Assembly (NCBI GenBank): GCA_015069205.1
Contig: SVIZ01000011.1
Location: 19,257-83,256, forward strand
From: Oscillospiraceae bacterium
Lineage (GTDB): Bacteria; Bacillota; Clostridia; Saccharofermentanales; Saccharofermentanaceae
Reading direction: 5' to 3'
DNA length: 64,000 bases
Of the stretch, positions 36,280 through 45,748 are shown piece after piece. Within the stretch, counting starts at the first letter, position 1, and each line of letters begins with the position of its first letter. The position numbers and the translations under genes were made by a program. The notes below the pieces were generated by a model, which saw only the letters and a program-made list of their open reading frames with translations, did not search any database and was not told the DNA's origin.

Positions 36280-37542
36280 TTATTTTTCAGTCTGAACCAC
36301 TGTTAATTCATTAACATTTTCGAGTTCCCTGATCTTCTTGATTCCGAGCATTACCAGAGCGACTACAATAAGGCAGATTCCTGATCCGATGATCGTGATT
36401 GAAGAACCTGTTCCGACACCTTCGCCTGTGATCTTTCCGACCGCATCAGCTGTTACACCGCTTAATCCGTAGGCCACTACATAACCGAGCTGTGAGATGA
36501 ATCCGAGGAACGCCCACGCTCTGCCCTGAAGCTCAGGTGCTATGTTGATCCTTACAAGATAGTCGAGGCAGTTATTAGCAAAAGGCAAAGCTGCGAAGAA
36601 TACGAATCCGAATGCGCAGATGATGTAGACATTTCTTGTTACCGCGAACATTGCCATGCCTGCACCCGATACCGCAAGACCGATGCTGAGCACTCTTGCG
36701 AAGTTCTTCTTGATGCCTTTGATACCCAGAAGAATGCTTGTAACGAGCATGCCTGATGCTGCTGCCGTCTCTACGATTCCGAGTGTTTTTGAGTCAGCGA
36801 AGGAGAGTACGAAAGGCTCGCCCAAAACCTGGAATACACCCATGAAGAGACAGATGATCGAAGATACGGCTACGAGAACGAGAAGCCCCTTGTTGCCGGA
36901 TACCGCCTGCCAGCCTTCCTTCATGCTCTTGAAGAACGGTTCGGGATTGGAAGGTGTGCTTGTCTTTATAGAGCTTCTTACGACTGCAGCTGCAACGACT
37001 GTCAGGAAGAATGTGCAGATGTCGATTATGAGGATCAGCTTGATGTCGCTTACTGCAAGAAGGAATCCTGCAATAATGGGTGAGAAGAGATATCTAGCTG
37101 AGCCTGCCATCGATACAAGACCGTTAGCTTTTGAGTATTGTTCTTTTGTAAGAAGGTCTGTAATAGTAGCTGTATATGAAGGTTCCAGGAGGGCGGAGAA
37201 GACAGAGCTTATGGTGGTTCCGAGATAGATCTGCCAAAGCGCGGCTTCTCCTGTGAGCATGCAAATGAGAATGAACAGAACGCCGAGACCTGAAAGGCCG
37301 TCGCCGATCATCATGAGAAGACGTCTGTCGTAGCGGTCAGCAAGAACGCCTGCGGGAATCTTGAGGACAAGCGCAGGGAGGAAACCAAGAAGAGTGAGCA
37401 ATGCCATGTCTGCTGCACTTCCGGTCTTCTGGAAAATATAAAGACCAAGACCGAAACTCGTGAGACCACCGCCGATGGATGAGATGAGTTCACCTGCCCA
37501 CAGCAGGAGAAATTTACCGTAATTGTTCTTTGTCTTTTCCAT
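36280..37542 (-). CDS. MFS transporter (macrolide-efflux-like)
   Basis: Twelve-helix major facilitator of 420 residues. The loop 2-3 motif GVLADRYDRRLLMMIGDG is clear. Its overall pattern, including DLLTKEQYSKANGLVSMAGSARYLFSPIIAGFL, resembles the MFS_3 / Mef-like group, which exports drugs or unknown metabolites. It lies inside the glycan region in the opposite orientation, so it may be unrelated to it. A dyad (37570-37590) upstream may be an operator. Confidence 0.87.
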   Translation of the reverse strand: MEKTKNNYGKFLLLWAGELISSIGGGLTSFGLGLYIFQKTGSAADMALLTLLGFLPALVLKIPAGVLADRYDRRLLMMIGDGLSGLGVLFILICMLTGEAALWQIYLGTTISSVFSALLEPSYTATITDLLTKEQYSKANGLVSMAGSARYLFSPIIAGFLLAVSDIKLILIIDICTFFLTVVAAAVVRSSIKTSTPSNPEPFFKSMKEGWQAVSGNKGLLVLVAVSSIICLFMGVFQVLGEPFVLSFADSKTLGIVETAAASGMLVTSILLGIKGIKKNFARVLSIGLAVSGAGMAMFAVTRNVYIICAFGFVFFAALPFANNCLDYLVRINIAPELQGRAWAFLGFISQLGYVVAYGLSGVTADAVGKITGEGVGTGSSITIIGSGICLIVVALVMLGIKKIRELENVNELTVVQTEK

Positions 37543-37569
37543 TTAAGCTAAACCGCCTTTTCGATTTTT

Positions 37570-37590
37570 CTGACTATACTTTACAGTCAG
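37570..37590 (-). promoter_or_regulatory. Dyad upstream of MFS gene
   Basis: CTGACT and AGTCAG flank nine bases, with TATAGT on the minus strand inside the dyad. The position over a possible -10 box fits a repressor operator. No regulator gene is adjacent. Confidence 0.35.
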
Positions 37591-37660
37591 CGGGGAAGTA
37601 AATCTTGAGATAAGTCTTACGCATTCCTTAAATATTCCTTAAATCGTATCGGCAGTGCGA

Positions 37661-37689
37661 TTCAAAGATGCACGAAATTACAATATAAT
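37661..37689 (+). promoter_or_regulatory. Candidate promoter of glycan operon 2
   Basis: TTCAAA (37661-37666) and TATAAT (37684-37689) with a 17-base spacer, 47 bases before the flippase start. Confidence 0.6.
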
Positions 37690-37736
37690 AAGGTCTGATG
37701 TAAACGGACAGCCGGCGTAAAATGGTGTAAGGGAAC

Positions 37737-39266
37737 ATGGCTGAGAGCAATAACAAACGCATAGCAAAGAATACGGTCTTCCTCTATGGCAGGATGCTGC
37801 TTGTCATGCTCGTTACTCTTTACACTTCCAGAGTTACCCTGAAAGTGCTCGGAGTAGATGACTACGGGATTTATCAGACCGTGGGTGGAGTTGTGACTTT
37901 TCTCTCGTTTTTGAGCAATGCATTGGGAACGGGAACTTCACGTTTTTTAACATTTGAGATGGGGAAAAAGAAGCCGAGACTGTCATTGCTTTTTGCAACA
38001 GTAAGGACAGCTCATATTGTTCTCGGCCTCATTATCGTAGTCCTCGGCGAGATCATCGGACTGTGGTTTATATATAACAAACTTGTTATTCCGGCGGACA
38101 GATTAAATGCTGCCGTTTTTGCTTTTCATTTTTCAATTATTGCAACTTTTTTCCAGATAACCCAGATTCCTTACAATGCCACACTGATAGCACATGAGGA
38201 TATGAATATTTATGCCTACATTAGTATTGTTGAAGCTGTCTTTAAGCTGGCCATAGTATTTCTTCTTCAGTTGTTTGTGTTTGATCTGCTCGAATTCTAT
38301 GCCGCGTTAATGTGCACGACTACTGTCGTTATTCTTTTCATCTATAGAATCTATTGCCGCAAAAAGTATCCTGAAGTCAAAGGAAATCTTAGGTTTGATA
38401 GGGAACTGTTCAAGGGTGTTGCTTCCTTTTCCGGATGGAATCTGATCACAAGTTCGGCGATGTCTCTCGCAAATCAGGGCGTAACTATTGTTACCAACAT
38501 GTTTTTCGAGCCATCAGTAGTAACCATAAGGTCGCTGGCTCTCCGTGTGAATGACATCATTAACACCTTTATCGGTAACTTCAGAACAGCGGTTAATCCT
38601 CAGATAGTGAAAAAATATGCAGCGAAGGATTATGAGGCTTCGAAAAAACTTGCCCTGGAATCCACGAAATACACATACTATCTGATGCTCATTATTGTTG
38701 TTCCGATCCTGCTCCTGAGTGAGCCGTTATTGAAGATATGGCTCGATGAAGTTCCTGACGGTTTGGTGCCTTTTGTCCAGATAGCAGTATTTCAGGGACT
38801 GTTTCAGGCTTTGGATACATCTTTGTATGCGCCGATTTTTGCGACCGGGAAAATAAAAGAAAATGCACTGATCAGCCCGCTGTTTGATTTCATACAGCTG
38901 CCTGTTGTATATGGGCTTTTCCTTTTAGGATATCCTCCTATAGTACTTGCCTGGGTCAGTGCTGCAGCATGTATATTGCTCGGCGTTGTGGTAAAGCCCA
39001 TTCTTGTCCATAAGATCGTCAACTACGGCTATATGGAAATAAAGAAAGTAATCGGCAAATGCATGGCAGTTACATTGCTTTCTTCGATTCTTCCGGTAGT
39101 GACAGCATTCATGTTCGACAATATGACGGTCAAAGGCTTCATAGTAATTCTTGCCGCGTCACTTTTGTCAACCGGATCGGTAATCTGGTTTGCGGGACTG
39201 GATAAGTCATCAAGAAAGATGATCCGGGCTCTCGTATCCGAGAAATTTATGAAGAAACGGGCATGA
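37737..39266 (+). CDS. Polysaccharide flippase (Wzx-like, MOP superfamily)
   Basis: Membrane protein of 509 residues with about 14 helices. The start NKRIAKNTVFLYGRMLLVMLVTLYTSRVTL and GVDDYGIYQTVGG are typical of oligosaccharide flippases. It would move a lipid-linked glycan to the outer face of the membrane. It is first in operon 2, after a 17-base spaced promoter, and is followed after 34 bases by the FrhB-fusion gene. Only one flippase is visible and no Wzy-type polymerase, so the product could be a single-unit glycolipid or the polymerase may lie elsewhere. Confidence 0.9.
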   Translation: MAESNNKRIAKNTVFLYGRMLLVMLVTLYTSRVTLKVLGVDDYGIYQTVGGVVTFLSFLSNALGTGTSRFLTFEMGKKKPRLSLLFATVRTAHIVLGLIIVVLGEIIGLWFIYNKLVIPADRLNAAVFAFHFSIIATFFQITQIPYNATLIAHEDMNIYAYISIVEAVFKLAIVFLLQLFVFDLLEFYAALMCTTTVVILFIYRIYCRKKYPEVKGNLRFDRELFKGVASFSGWNLITSSAMSLANQGVTIVTNMFFEPSVVTIRSLALRVNDIINTFIGNFRTAVNPQIVKKYAAKDYEASKKLALESTKYTYYLMLIIVVPILLLSEPLLKIWLDEVPDGLVPFVQIAVFQGLFQALDTSLYAPIFATGKIKENALISPLFDFIQLPVVYGLFLLGYPPIVLAWVSAAACILLGVVVKPILVHKIVNYGYMEIKKVIGKCMAVTLLSSILPVVTAFMFDNMTVKGFIVILAASLLSTGSVIWFAGLDKSSRKMIRALVSEKFMKKRA

Positions 39267-39300
39267 GTTGTGTGTTACTATGATTCAGGGCGGTAACTAA

Positions 39301-41109
39301 ATGATCAATATAAAAGACAAAATTCAATGTTCCGGTTGTAATGCGTGCGGAGATTCCTGCCCGGAAAATTCGATTTCATTTGCAGTTGACGGGGAAGGTT
39401 TCTGGTATCCGCATGTCGACACATCGCTTTGTGTCCAGTGCGGATCATGTGAAAAAGTCTGTCCCATTCTGAATGAATGCGGAAGGAAATTGACGAATTA
39501 CACCGAACCGAAGTGCTATGCCGCTGAGCACAAGAGCGTTGAGGTCTTGTTTGCCAGCACATCAGGCGGAATGTTTTCCGCGCTTGCAGATGTGATGTAT
39601 AACGACAAAGGCTATGTCGGCGGCGCTGTTCACAATGATGATTTTTCCGTATCGCACTTTATATCGAATGACCGCTCTGATCTGAAATACCTGAGGCGTT
39701 CAAAAGATCTCCAGAGCAATGCGGAAGGATTCTATAAAAAGGTTAAGAATTTGCTCGAAAAAGGTGAAAAAGTCCTTGTGTGCGGGCTGCCGTGCCAGAT
39801 TGCCGGTCTTGTGAATTTCCTTGGAAAAGAATATGAGAATCTGATCACCGTTGACCTTATATGCGGCGGTGTAAATTCTCCAAAGGCATGGAGAAAATAT
39901 CTTGATTACATTGAAGAGATCAATGCCTCGAAAATAGTATGGACAGAGAACAAGTCCAAAGAGTACGGTTGGAGAAATCTTACTCAGAAATTTGTTTTTG
40001 AGAACGGCAGCGAATACTTTGATACACGCAAAACAAGCTGCTTTACAAATGGTTATATAGGATCTCATCTGTACCTGAGACCTTCCTGTTATGAATGCAG
40101 ATTCAGAGGTTTCCCGAGAATTGCAGATATTACGATCGGTGACTTTTGGGGAATCGAAAATTTTACCGGGAAATACAAATCCGACATGGGGACCTCAGTT
40201 GTTATGGTCAATAACGAAAAAGGTGCCCGTTATTTTGCGAAGGCGAGCCGGAGGATAAACTGCGAGGAAGTCAGTCTTGACTGGGTCTTGCCGGGCAATC
40301 CGTCTCTTACACCTCATGCTTCGAAGATGCCGGACAGAAGAGAAGAGTTTTTCAGAGATCTTGACCTGATGCGTTTCGATGAGGCAGTCAAAAAATATCA
40401 AGTTGAGGAACAGCATAAGTCTTCAAGATTTAAGAGTGCAGTAAAGTTTTTCCTTTATATTGCAAAGATTACTCGTATGAACCCCAGGGCACTGTGTCAG
40501 ACCATCAAGTACAGTGGCATTAAAAACCTTAAGGCCGGACGCGGTATCATTTGCGGAACAAACTGCCATTTTAATGTGGATAAGACGGCAAGTATTGAGA
40601 TAAGCGGCCTTGTAACATATGGACGCAAAGACAGGTTTAAGCGGAGCAAGGCTGAATCCAGGCTCTATCTTGGCAAGAATGCAAAGCTTGTCTTTAATGG
40701 AGATTTCTATATTGATGCCGGTAATGAGATCGAAGTTTTTGACGAAGCCGAGCTTATCATTCATGGATGCAGGCTCGGATACAGTGATGCAAATACCGGT
40801 CTAAACATCGTATGCGGACAGAAGATCGAGATCAAAAGTGATGTCGGTATCGGAAAAAACGTTACTATCCGTGACACTAACGGTGAGACTCACTATATCA
40901 ACACAACAGGATACCGGACATCCAGGCCTGTCGAGATTGGAGAAAAGGCCTGGCTGTGTGAATCCTGTACGGTTATGCCCGGTGTAAAAGTAGGCACTGG
41001 AGCTATAGTCGGTGCATGTTCTATGGTAACAGCGCCGGTTCCTGACCATGTTATCGTTTCCGGAAATCCTGCTTCGATCGTGCAGGAAAATATTATGTGG
41101 AAATTATAA
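39301..41109 (+). CDS. Ferredoxin / FrhB-FdhB / hexapeptide acyltransferase fusion
   Basis: Protein of 602 residues with three parts. Residues 1-60 hold two [4Fe-4S] motifs (C10, C13, C16, C20 and C44, C47, C50, C54). Residues about 75-385 match the coenzyme F420 hydrogenase/dehydrogenase beta family (CGLPCQIAGLVNFL, YECRFRGFPRIADITIGDFWG). Residues about 420-602 form a left-handed beta-helix with hexapeptide repeats ending in the acetyltransferase signature PGVKVGTGAIVGACSMVTAPVPDHVIVSGNPA (split across adjacent turns). FrhB-like proteins occur in glycan loci beside pyruvyl transferases; fusion to an acyltransferase is uncommon. A role in modifying a sugar is inferred. Confidence 0.85.
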   Translation: MINIKDKIQCSGCNACGDSCPENSISFAVDGEGFWYPHVDTSLCVQCGSCEKVCPILNECGRKLTNYTEPKCYAAEHKSVEVLFASTSGGMFSALADVMYNDKGYVGGAVHNDDFSVSHFISNDRSDLKYLRRSKDLQSNAEGFYKKVKNLLEKGEKVLVCGLPCQIAGLVNFLGKEYENLITVDLICGGVNSPKAWRKYLDYIEEINASKIVWTENKSKEYGWRNLTQKFVFENGSEYFDTRKTSCFTNGYIGSHLYLRPSCYECRFRGFPRIADITIGDFWGIENFTGKYKSDMGTSVVMVNNEKGARYFAKASRRINCEEVSLDWVLPGNPSLTPHASKMPDRREEFFRDLDLMRFDEAVKKYQVEEQHKSSRFKSAVKFFLYIAKITRMNPRALCQTIKYSGIKNLKAGRGIICGTNCHFNVDKTASIEISGLVTYGRKDRFKRSKAESRLYLGKNAKLVFNGDFYIDAGNEIEVFDEAELIIHGCRLGYSDANTGLNIVCGQKIEIKSDVGIGKNVTIRDTNGETHYINTTGYRTSRPVEIGEKAWLCESCTVMPGVKVGTGAIVGACSMVTAPVPDHVIVSGNPASIVQENIMWKL

Positions 41110-41141
41110 CGTTTGTTATCTGATTTATCGGAGGTTTGTTC

Positions 41142-42302
41142 TTGAAGATACTTATAACAGGCGGAACGGGTCTTATCGGCGGGGCAATAGCTGAAGCTGC
41201 CGTAAGAAAAGGCCATGAAGTGTGGATCTTAAGCAGAAAAGAACCGTCAGGTAAGATATCGGGACTTGATGCGCATTTCATCTGTGGCGACTGGTATGAC
41301 GACCGTTTTGTCGAAAGTACCGTTTCACAAGACTATGATGTTGTGGTTGATACACTTATCTTCAACGAGAACCAGATGGAAAGAACGATCCGGATCATAA
41401 ACGGCCATTGCAGGCAGTTCCTTTATATATCAACGGACTCTGTCTATCCTCATCCCGGGAAGGATGTCTCAGAGAATGACGAAATCGATATAAACGATAT
41501 TAAATGGAAATACGGTTATGATAAACTGAAAGCTGAAAGATATTTAGAAAGCCATGAACAGGAATTGAGCTTTTTCTGGACTGTAATAAGGCCGACAGTT
41601 ACATTCGGTGATACGAGACTTCCTGCAGGATTTGTTTCAAAACGGAACACCTACACGCTGGCTGAAAGGATATTAAACAACAAACCAGTGATCCGGTTTG
41701 ATGATCCCGCAACAAAACACGCATTGTGTCATGTCTCTGTTTTCGGTGAAGCCGTATCATGTCTTCTGATGAATGAAGCTGCTGCCGGTCATTGTTATCA
41801 TATCTCTGACAACAAATCTTATACGTATGATGACATCTTCAGAAGCATTGAGAAAACGCTGGGAACTAAGGGTATTTATGTTCATTTGCCTTCTGATGTT
41901 CTCCGCAGATACAACAGGGTGTTATATGAGGATATGATCTATGACAAGGTGCCGGAGTTTACACTTGACAACAGTTTGATCAGGGAGATCTGCCCGGATG
42001 TAGAGTTCAGTGTTGATATTGATGCTGTTATTGCAGAAACACTTCAAAATCTCAAGTCCACTAAATCTGCAGTAATACAAGATCAGGAGTATGATGTTAT
42101 CTCGGATCTCATCCTTCTTAATGAAGCTGATAAAATTAGTGACACTAACATGAAAAATGAAGTTGCCGCTTATACCGGACGGATGACTGATGAGCAGAAG
42201 CGTACACTTAAAGCGTACGAATCCCAAAACAAAAGGGCACGCTTTAGAGAGAAAATGAAAAAACCGCTCAGATCGCTGAAACACAAACTTATTAAGGGAT
42301 AG
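41142..42302 (+). CDS. NAD-dependent epimerase/dehydratase family protein
   Basis: Extended SDR of 386 residues. The nucleotide-binding motif is ITGGTGLIGGAI, STDSVYP holds the conserved Ser, and the YGYDKLK segment supplies the catalytic Tyr and Lys. TTG 41142 is chosen: GGAGG lies at 41130-41134, seven bases upstream, whereas TTG 41136 is too close. A C-terminal charged extension (about 330-386) is not part of the normal fold. With ACP and adenylation genes directly downstream it probably acts on a nucleotide sugar or a carrier-bound sugar; substrate unknown. Confidence 0.85.
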   Translation: MKILITGGTGLIGGAIAEAAVRKGHEVWILSRKEPSGKISGLDAHFICGDWYDDRFVESTVSQDYDVVVDTLIFNENQMERTIRIINGHCRQFLYISTDSVYPHPGKDVSENDEIDINDIKWKYGYDKLKAERYLESHEQELSFFWTVIRPTVTFGDTRLPAGFVSKRNTYTLAERILNNKPVIRFDDPATKHALCHVSVFGEAVSCLLMNEAAAGHCYHISDNKSYTYDDIFRSIEKTLGTKGIYVHLPSDVLRRYNRVLYEDMIYDKVPEFTLDNSLIREICPDVEFSVDIDAVIAETLQNLKSTKSAVIQDQEYDVISDLILLNEADKISDTNMKNEVAAYTGRMTDEQKRTLKAYESQNKRARFREKMKKPLRSLKHKLIKG

Positions 42303-42320
42303 AACACGGAGGATGATGTT

Positions 42321-42542
42321 ATGGTATCGAAAGAACAGTTTTTGGAAGATTTTAAAAGTTCGTTGAATATAAAATCAGATATTACTCTGGATACGGATCT
42401 TCTGGATATTGATGAATGGAGTTCATTCAGCATGGTTCTATTCATTAGCATGGTGGAAGAAAAATATGGCATTAAAGCTGAACCGTTTTGTGTAGCTGAA
42501 GCGGTATTTCTTGAAGATCTTTACCATATAGTCGAAGGCTGA
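42321..42542 (+). CDS. Acyl carrier protein
   Basis: Four-helix carrier protein of 73 residues. The attachment site is in DEWSSFSMV: Ser35 would carry phosphopantetheine, but the usual DS(L/M) reads SSF here. The fold pattern otherwise fits (FLEDF...ITLDTDLLD...VEEKYGI). The gene lies 18 bases after the epimerase and 17 before the adenylation enzyme, so it is the likely acceptor of that enzyme's product. It is a specialised carrier, not the fatty acid synthase ACP, by context. Confidence 0.85.
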   Translation: MVSKEQFLEDFKSSLNIKSDITLDTDLLDIDEWSSFSMVLFISMVEEKYGIKAEPFCVAEAVFLEDLYHIVEG

Positions 42543-42559
42543 TAAGCGGAGGCAGATTT

Positions 42560-44068
42560 ATGTGCCGGTTGGTTACGGATTATCTTGATAAAACAGTTAA
42601 TGAATATCCTGATAAAACAGCGTTTATTGATTTTAAAAGAGTCATTACTTTTCAGGAACTGAAAGATGAAGCTTCAGCCATAGCAAGTGCAATCATAGAC
42701 AGAAATGTTTTCAGAAAACCCATATTGCTCTTTATGGACAAGCGCGTTTCTACAGTCAGCTCATTTATCGGCATTGCATATTCAGGCAATTTCTATACCC
42801 CGGTCGATATTAAGATGCCAGATGACCGCATTGGCAAAATACTGAACATCTTAGATCCTGCAATAGTTATCACGGACAAAGAACATGAGGAGCAGGCCAG
42901 GACTATTTTCGCAGGCAGAGATATCATGGTGTTTGAAGACGAAGTCAGCAGGCCTGTACTCAATGACAGGATTACTGATGTCAGGAGCAGACTTACAGAT
43001 GCGGATACGCTTTATGTGTTTTTTACGTCAGGATCTACCGGTATACCCAAAGGTGTAATTATCAGCCATAGAGCAGCAGTTGATTACACTGACTGGATAA
43101 GTGATTGTTACGGTTTTGATGAGAAAACTGTTTTTGCCAATCAGGCCCAGCTGTATTTTGATGCTTCAATTCAGGACATTTATGCACCATTAAGAAATGG
43201 TTCTACTACATTACTCATACCCAACAGGCTTTTTGCCTCACCAGTACGCGCATGGAAAGAGATTATCAGGCACAAAGCAAATACACTGTTCTGGGTTCCT
43301 TCCGTCCTGTGTCTTTTTGCAAATTTCGATGTGCTGTCTCATGTTGAGAAAGCACCGTTAAAAACAGTTCTTTTCTGCGGCGAGGTCATGCCGGTAAAGC
43401 AACTCAATTACTGGATTGAAAATTACCCGGATGTAATATATGCAAATCTCTATGGTCCTACCGAATGCACAGATGCATGTACGTATTACACGATAGACAG
43501 GAAGTTTAAAGATAATGAAGCGCTTCCAATAGGTAAGCCCTGCGCAAATACGGAGGTGTATGTGATTACAGAAGAGGGCGCGCTTGCGGACAGGCCCGGG
43601 GTAACAGGAGAACTTTATATAAGTGGTAAGTGCTTAAGTGACGGTTACTATAACGATCCCGAAAAGACGGCGAAAGCTTTTCTCCCTAATCCGTTTAGTT
43701 CAAATGAAGCTGAGCTGATGTATAAAACGGGCGATCTTGTCTTCTACAATGAAGCAGGTGAACTTATATATGTATGCCGCAAAGACTATCAGGTCAAAAT
43801 TCATGGTTACAGGGTTGAGCTGGGTGAGATCGAAGCTGCCGCATTATCTGTGAAAGGCGTCGACTATTGCTGTTGTCTTTTCGATCAGGACAACGAAAAG
43901 ACTATCCTTGTCTATACAGGAGAAATAGGTGAGGATGAGTTGAATGACATTCTTAAAACCAAACTACAGGATTACATGATACCTTCAGCTTATAAACATA
44001 GAGAGACAATGCTCTTCAACAATTCGGAAAAGATAGACAGAATAGCTCTGAGGAATGAGTATCTTTAG
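42560..44068 (+). CDS. AMP-forming adenylation enzyme (DltA/NRPS A-domain-like)
   Basis: Adenylating enzyme of 502 residues, loading an acid onto a carrier protein. The A3 motif is FFTSGSTGIPKGVIISH, A5 is NLYGPTECTDACTYY, A7 is YKTGDL, A8 is KIHGYRVELGEIEAA, and the A10 lysine lies in NSEKIDRIAL. The overall size and motifs are closest to D-alanine ligase and NRPS A domains. The substrate-binding Asp that selects amino acids is not secure by eye. The neighbouring ACP is the probable acceptor. Last gene of operon 2. Confidence 0.88.
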   Translation: MCRLVTDYLDKTVNEYPDKTAFIDFKRVITFQELKDEASAIASAIIDRNVFRKPILLFMDKRVSTVSSFIGIAYSGNFYTPVDIKMPDDRIGKILNILDPAIVITDKEHEEQARTIFAGRDIMVFEDEVSRPVLNDRITDVRSRLTDADTLYVFFTSGSTGIPKGVIISHRAAVDYTDWISDCYGFDEKTVFANQAQLYFDASIQDIYAPLRNGSTTLLIPNRLFASPVRAWKEIIRHKANTLFWVPSVLCLFANFDVLSHVEKAPLKTVLFCGEVMPVKQLNYWIENYPDVIYANLYGPTECTDACTYYTIDRKFKDNEALPIGKPCANTEVYVITEEGALADRPGVTGELYISGKCLSDGYYNDPEKTAKAFLPNPFSSNEAELMYKTGDLVFYNEAGELIYVCRKDYQVKIHGYRVELGEIEAAALSVKGVDYCCCLFDQDNEKTILVYTGEIGEDELNDILKTKLQDYMIPSAYKHRETMLFNNSEKIDRIALRNEYL

Positions 44069-44086
44069 TCAATAAAAGAATTATTC

Positions 44087-44095
44087 TGTTATAAT
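44087..44095 (+). promoter_or_regulatory. Extended -10 promoter of putP
   Basis: TGTTATAAT is an extended -10 box about 32 bases before the symporter start; no strong -35. Confidence 0.5.
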
Positions 44096-44127
44096 ACGGA
44101 CGTTATTTAATTCCAAAGGAGTATGTT

Positions 44128-45687
44128 ATGGACAAATTAATTGCTTTCATACTCTATTTCGTGGTTGTCCTTGGTATCGGTATTTTCTTCTTCTTCAAGA
44201 GCAAGGGCAGCGACGAGAAAGAGTATTTCCTCGGCGGTCGTCACATGGGTCCTTTCGTTACTGCGATGAGCGCGCAGGCATCGGACATGAGCGGCTGGCT
44301 GTTGATGGGTTTCCCGGGTTCGCTTTTCGCGTTCGGTATGGGACAGGTTTGGATCGGAATAGGTCTTGCACTGGGTACGGCAGGCAACTGGATCTTCGTT
44401 GCCACAAGACTCCGCCGTTTCTCAAAGGCATCAGGTGACTCGATCACTCTCCCTCAGTACCTCACAAACAGATTTGCAAGCCAGAGCCCCGTGCTGAAGG
44501 TCGTATGCGCTATCATCTTCCTCATCAGCTTCACGGTTTATGTTGCATCCGGCTTCGTTGCAGGCACAGCAGTTTTCACAGCTGTCATTCCGGCGCTTGC
44601 TGACAAGCCGCACCTCGCAATGATCATCTTTGCAGTATTGATCCTCATGTATACATTCCTTGGCGGTTATAAGGCTGTATGCTGGACTGACTTTTTCCAG
44701 GGCATCATGATGCTCATCGCACTCCTTGCAGTACCGATCGTAATGAAGGCTATCGGCGATTTCGATCCCGTTTACTATGATGCTTTCACAAATGCAGCCG
44801 GCGAGGAAGTTGCCGCATTCGGCACAAATCCTTTCGCTGCTCCCTGGCAGGAGATCGTAACAGGTCTCGGCTGGGGCCTTGGCTACTTCGGTATGCCTCA
44901 CATTCTCGTACGCTTCATGTCTATTGAGAAGCCTTCTCAGATCAAGAAGTCAGCTACTGTTGCCATCATCTGGGTAGTTCTTACTCTCGGCGCTGCAGCA
45001 GTTATCGCTTATCTCGGAAGAACTTTCATCTTGGGCGACGGAACATCTCTTGCTGAACTTCTCCTTCCTAATGACCGTAAGAACATCTTCATCGAGATCG
45101 TAAGCAGGACCTTCCCCGGCTTCATAGCAGGAATCCTTCTTTCTGCGATCATCGCTGCTGCAATGTCTACTGCTGACTCCCAGCTCCTCGTTGCTTCTTC
45201 CGCATTTACGAGCGACATCTATAAACCGCTCCTCCGCAAGAACAGCGCTTCCGACAAGGAGATGCTCTGGGTCGGCCGTATCGTAGTTCTTGTTGTTGCA
45301 GTTGTTGCTTTCTTCATCGCACGTCAGGGCCTTGATGACTCACAGTCCTGGGCCGCAGACATCATGAACATGGTTGAGAACGCATGGGGTCTCTTTGGTG
45401 CATCCTTCGGACCTGTCGTTATCCTCTCACTGTTCTGGAAGCGCTTTAATTACGCAGGCGCAGTTGCAGGAATCATCGGCGGCGCTGTTGCAGATATTGC
45501 GTGGCTCCTTCTCTTCACGAGCACGATCAGACCTGCAGCCATCTCCGACACAGGCATTTACGAGATCGTTCCGGGCTTCATTGCAGGCCTCATCATTGCA
45601 GTCGTGGTTACACTCGCAACAAAGGCTCCGGGCAAGGAAGTCGAAGCAATCTATGCCAAGGCTACAGATAAGTCTGTTGACGACTGA
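44128..45687 (+). CDS. putP: Sodium/solute symporter (PutP-like, proline)
   Basis: Sodium:solute symporter (SSS) of 519 residues with about 13 helices. EYFLGGRHMGPFVTAMSAQASDMSGWLLMGFPG is the substrate/Na region (two adjacent stretches), and GLGWGLGYFGMPHILVRFMSIEKPSQIKKSATVA and SADSQLLVASSAF-like segments match Na+/proline transporters. Length and motifs fit PutP well, though related transporters for other solutes look the same. The start has AAAGGAG. It is a single gene with its own promoter and terminator. Confidence 0.88.
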   Translation: MDKLIAFILYFVVVLGIGIFFFFKSKGSDEKEYFLGGRHMGPFVTAMSAQASDMSGWLLMGFPGSLFAFGMGQVWIGIGLALGTAGNWIFVATRLRRFSKASGDSITLPQYLTNRFASQSPVLKVVCAIIFLISFTVYVASGFVAGTAVFTAVIPALADKPHLAMIIFAVLILMYTFLGGYKAVCWTDFFQGIMMLIALLAVPIVMKAIGDFDPVYYDAFTNAAGEEVAAFGTNPFAAPWQEIVTGLGWGLGYFGMPHILVRFMSIEKPSQIKKSATVAIIWVVLTLGAAAVIAYLGRTFILGDGTSLAELLLPNDRKNIFIEIVSRTFPGFIAGILLSAIIAAAMSTADSQLLVASSAFTSDIYKPLLRKNSASDKEMLWVGRIVVLVVAVVAFFIARQGLDDSQSWAADIMNMVENAWGLFGASFGPVVILSLFWKRFNYAGAVAGIIGGAVADIAWLLLFTSTIRPAAISDTGIYEIVPGFIAGLIIAVVVTLATKAPGKEVEAIYAKATDKSVDD

Positions 45688-45713
45688 TCTTTGATCTTTT
45701 CGAAAACTTACAT

Positions 45714-45748
45714 AAGAGGATGTCTCAAAACAACGAGGCATCCTCTTT
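45714..45748 (+). terminator. Intrinsic terminator of putP
   Basis: AAGAGGATGTCTC pairs with GAGGCATCCTCTT around an eight-base loop; the T run is short. The stem shares the GATGTCTC / GAGGCATC core with the terminators at 3654 and 7615. Confidence 0.75.

Noticed and set aside
36280..37542. MFS gene as part of the glycan export machinery
   Set aside because: It runs against both glycan operons and its motifs fit drug/metabolite exporters rather than glycan flippases; the flippase is at 37737.
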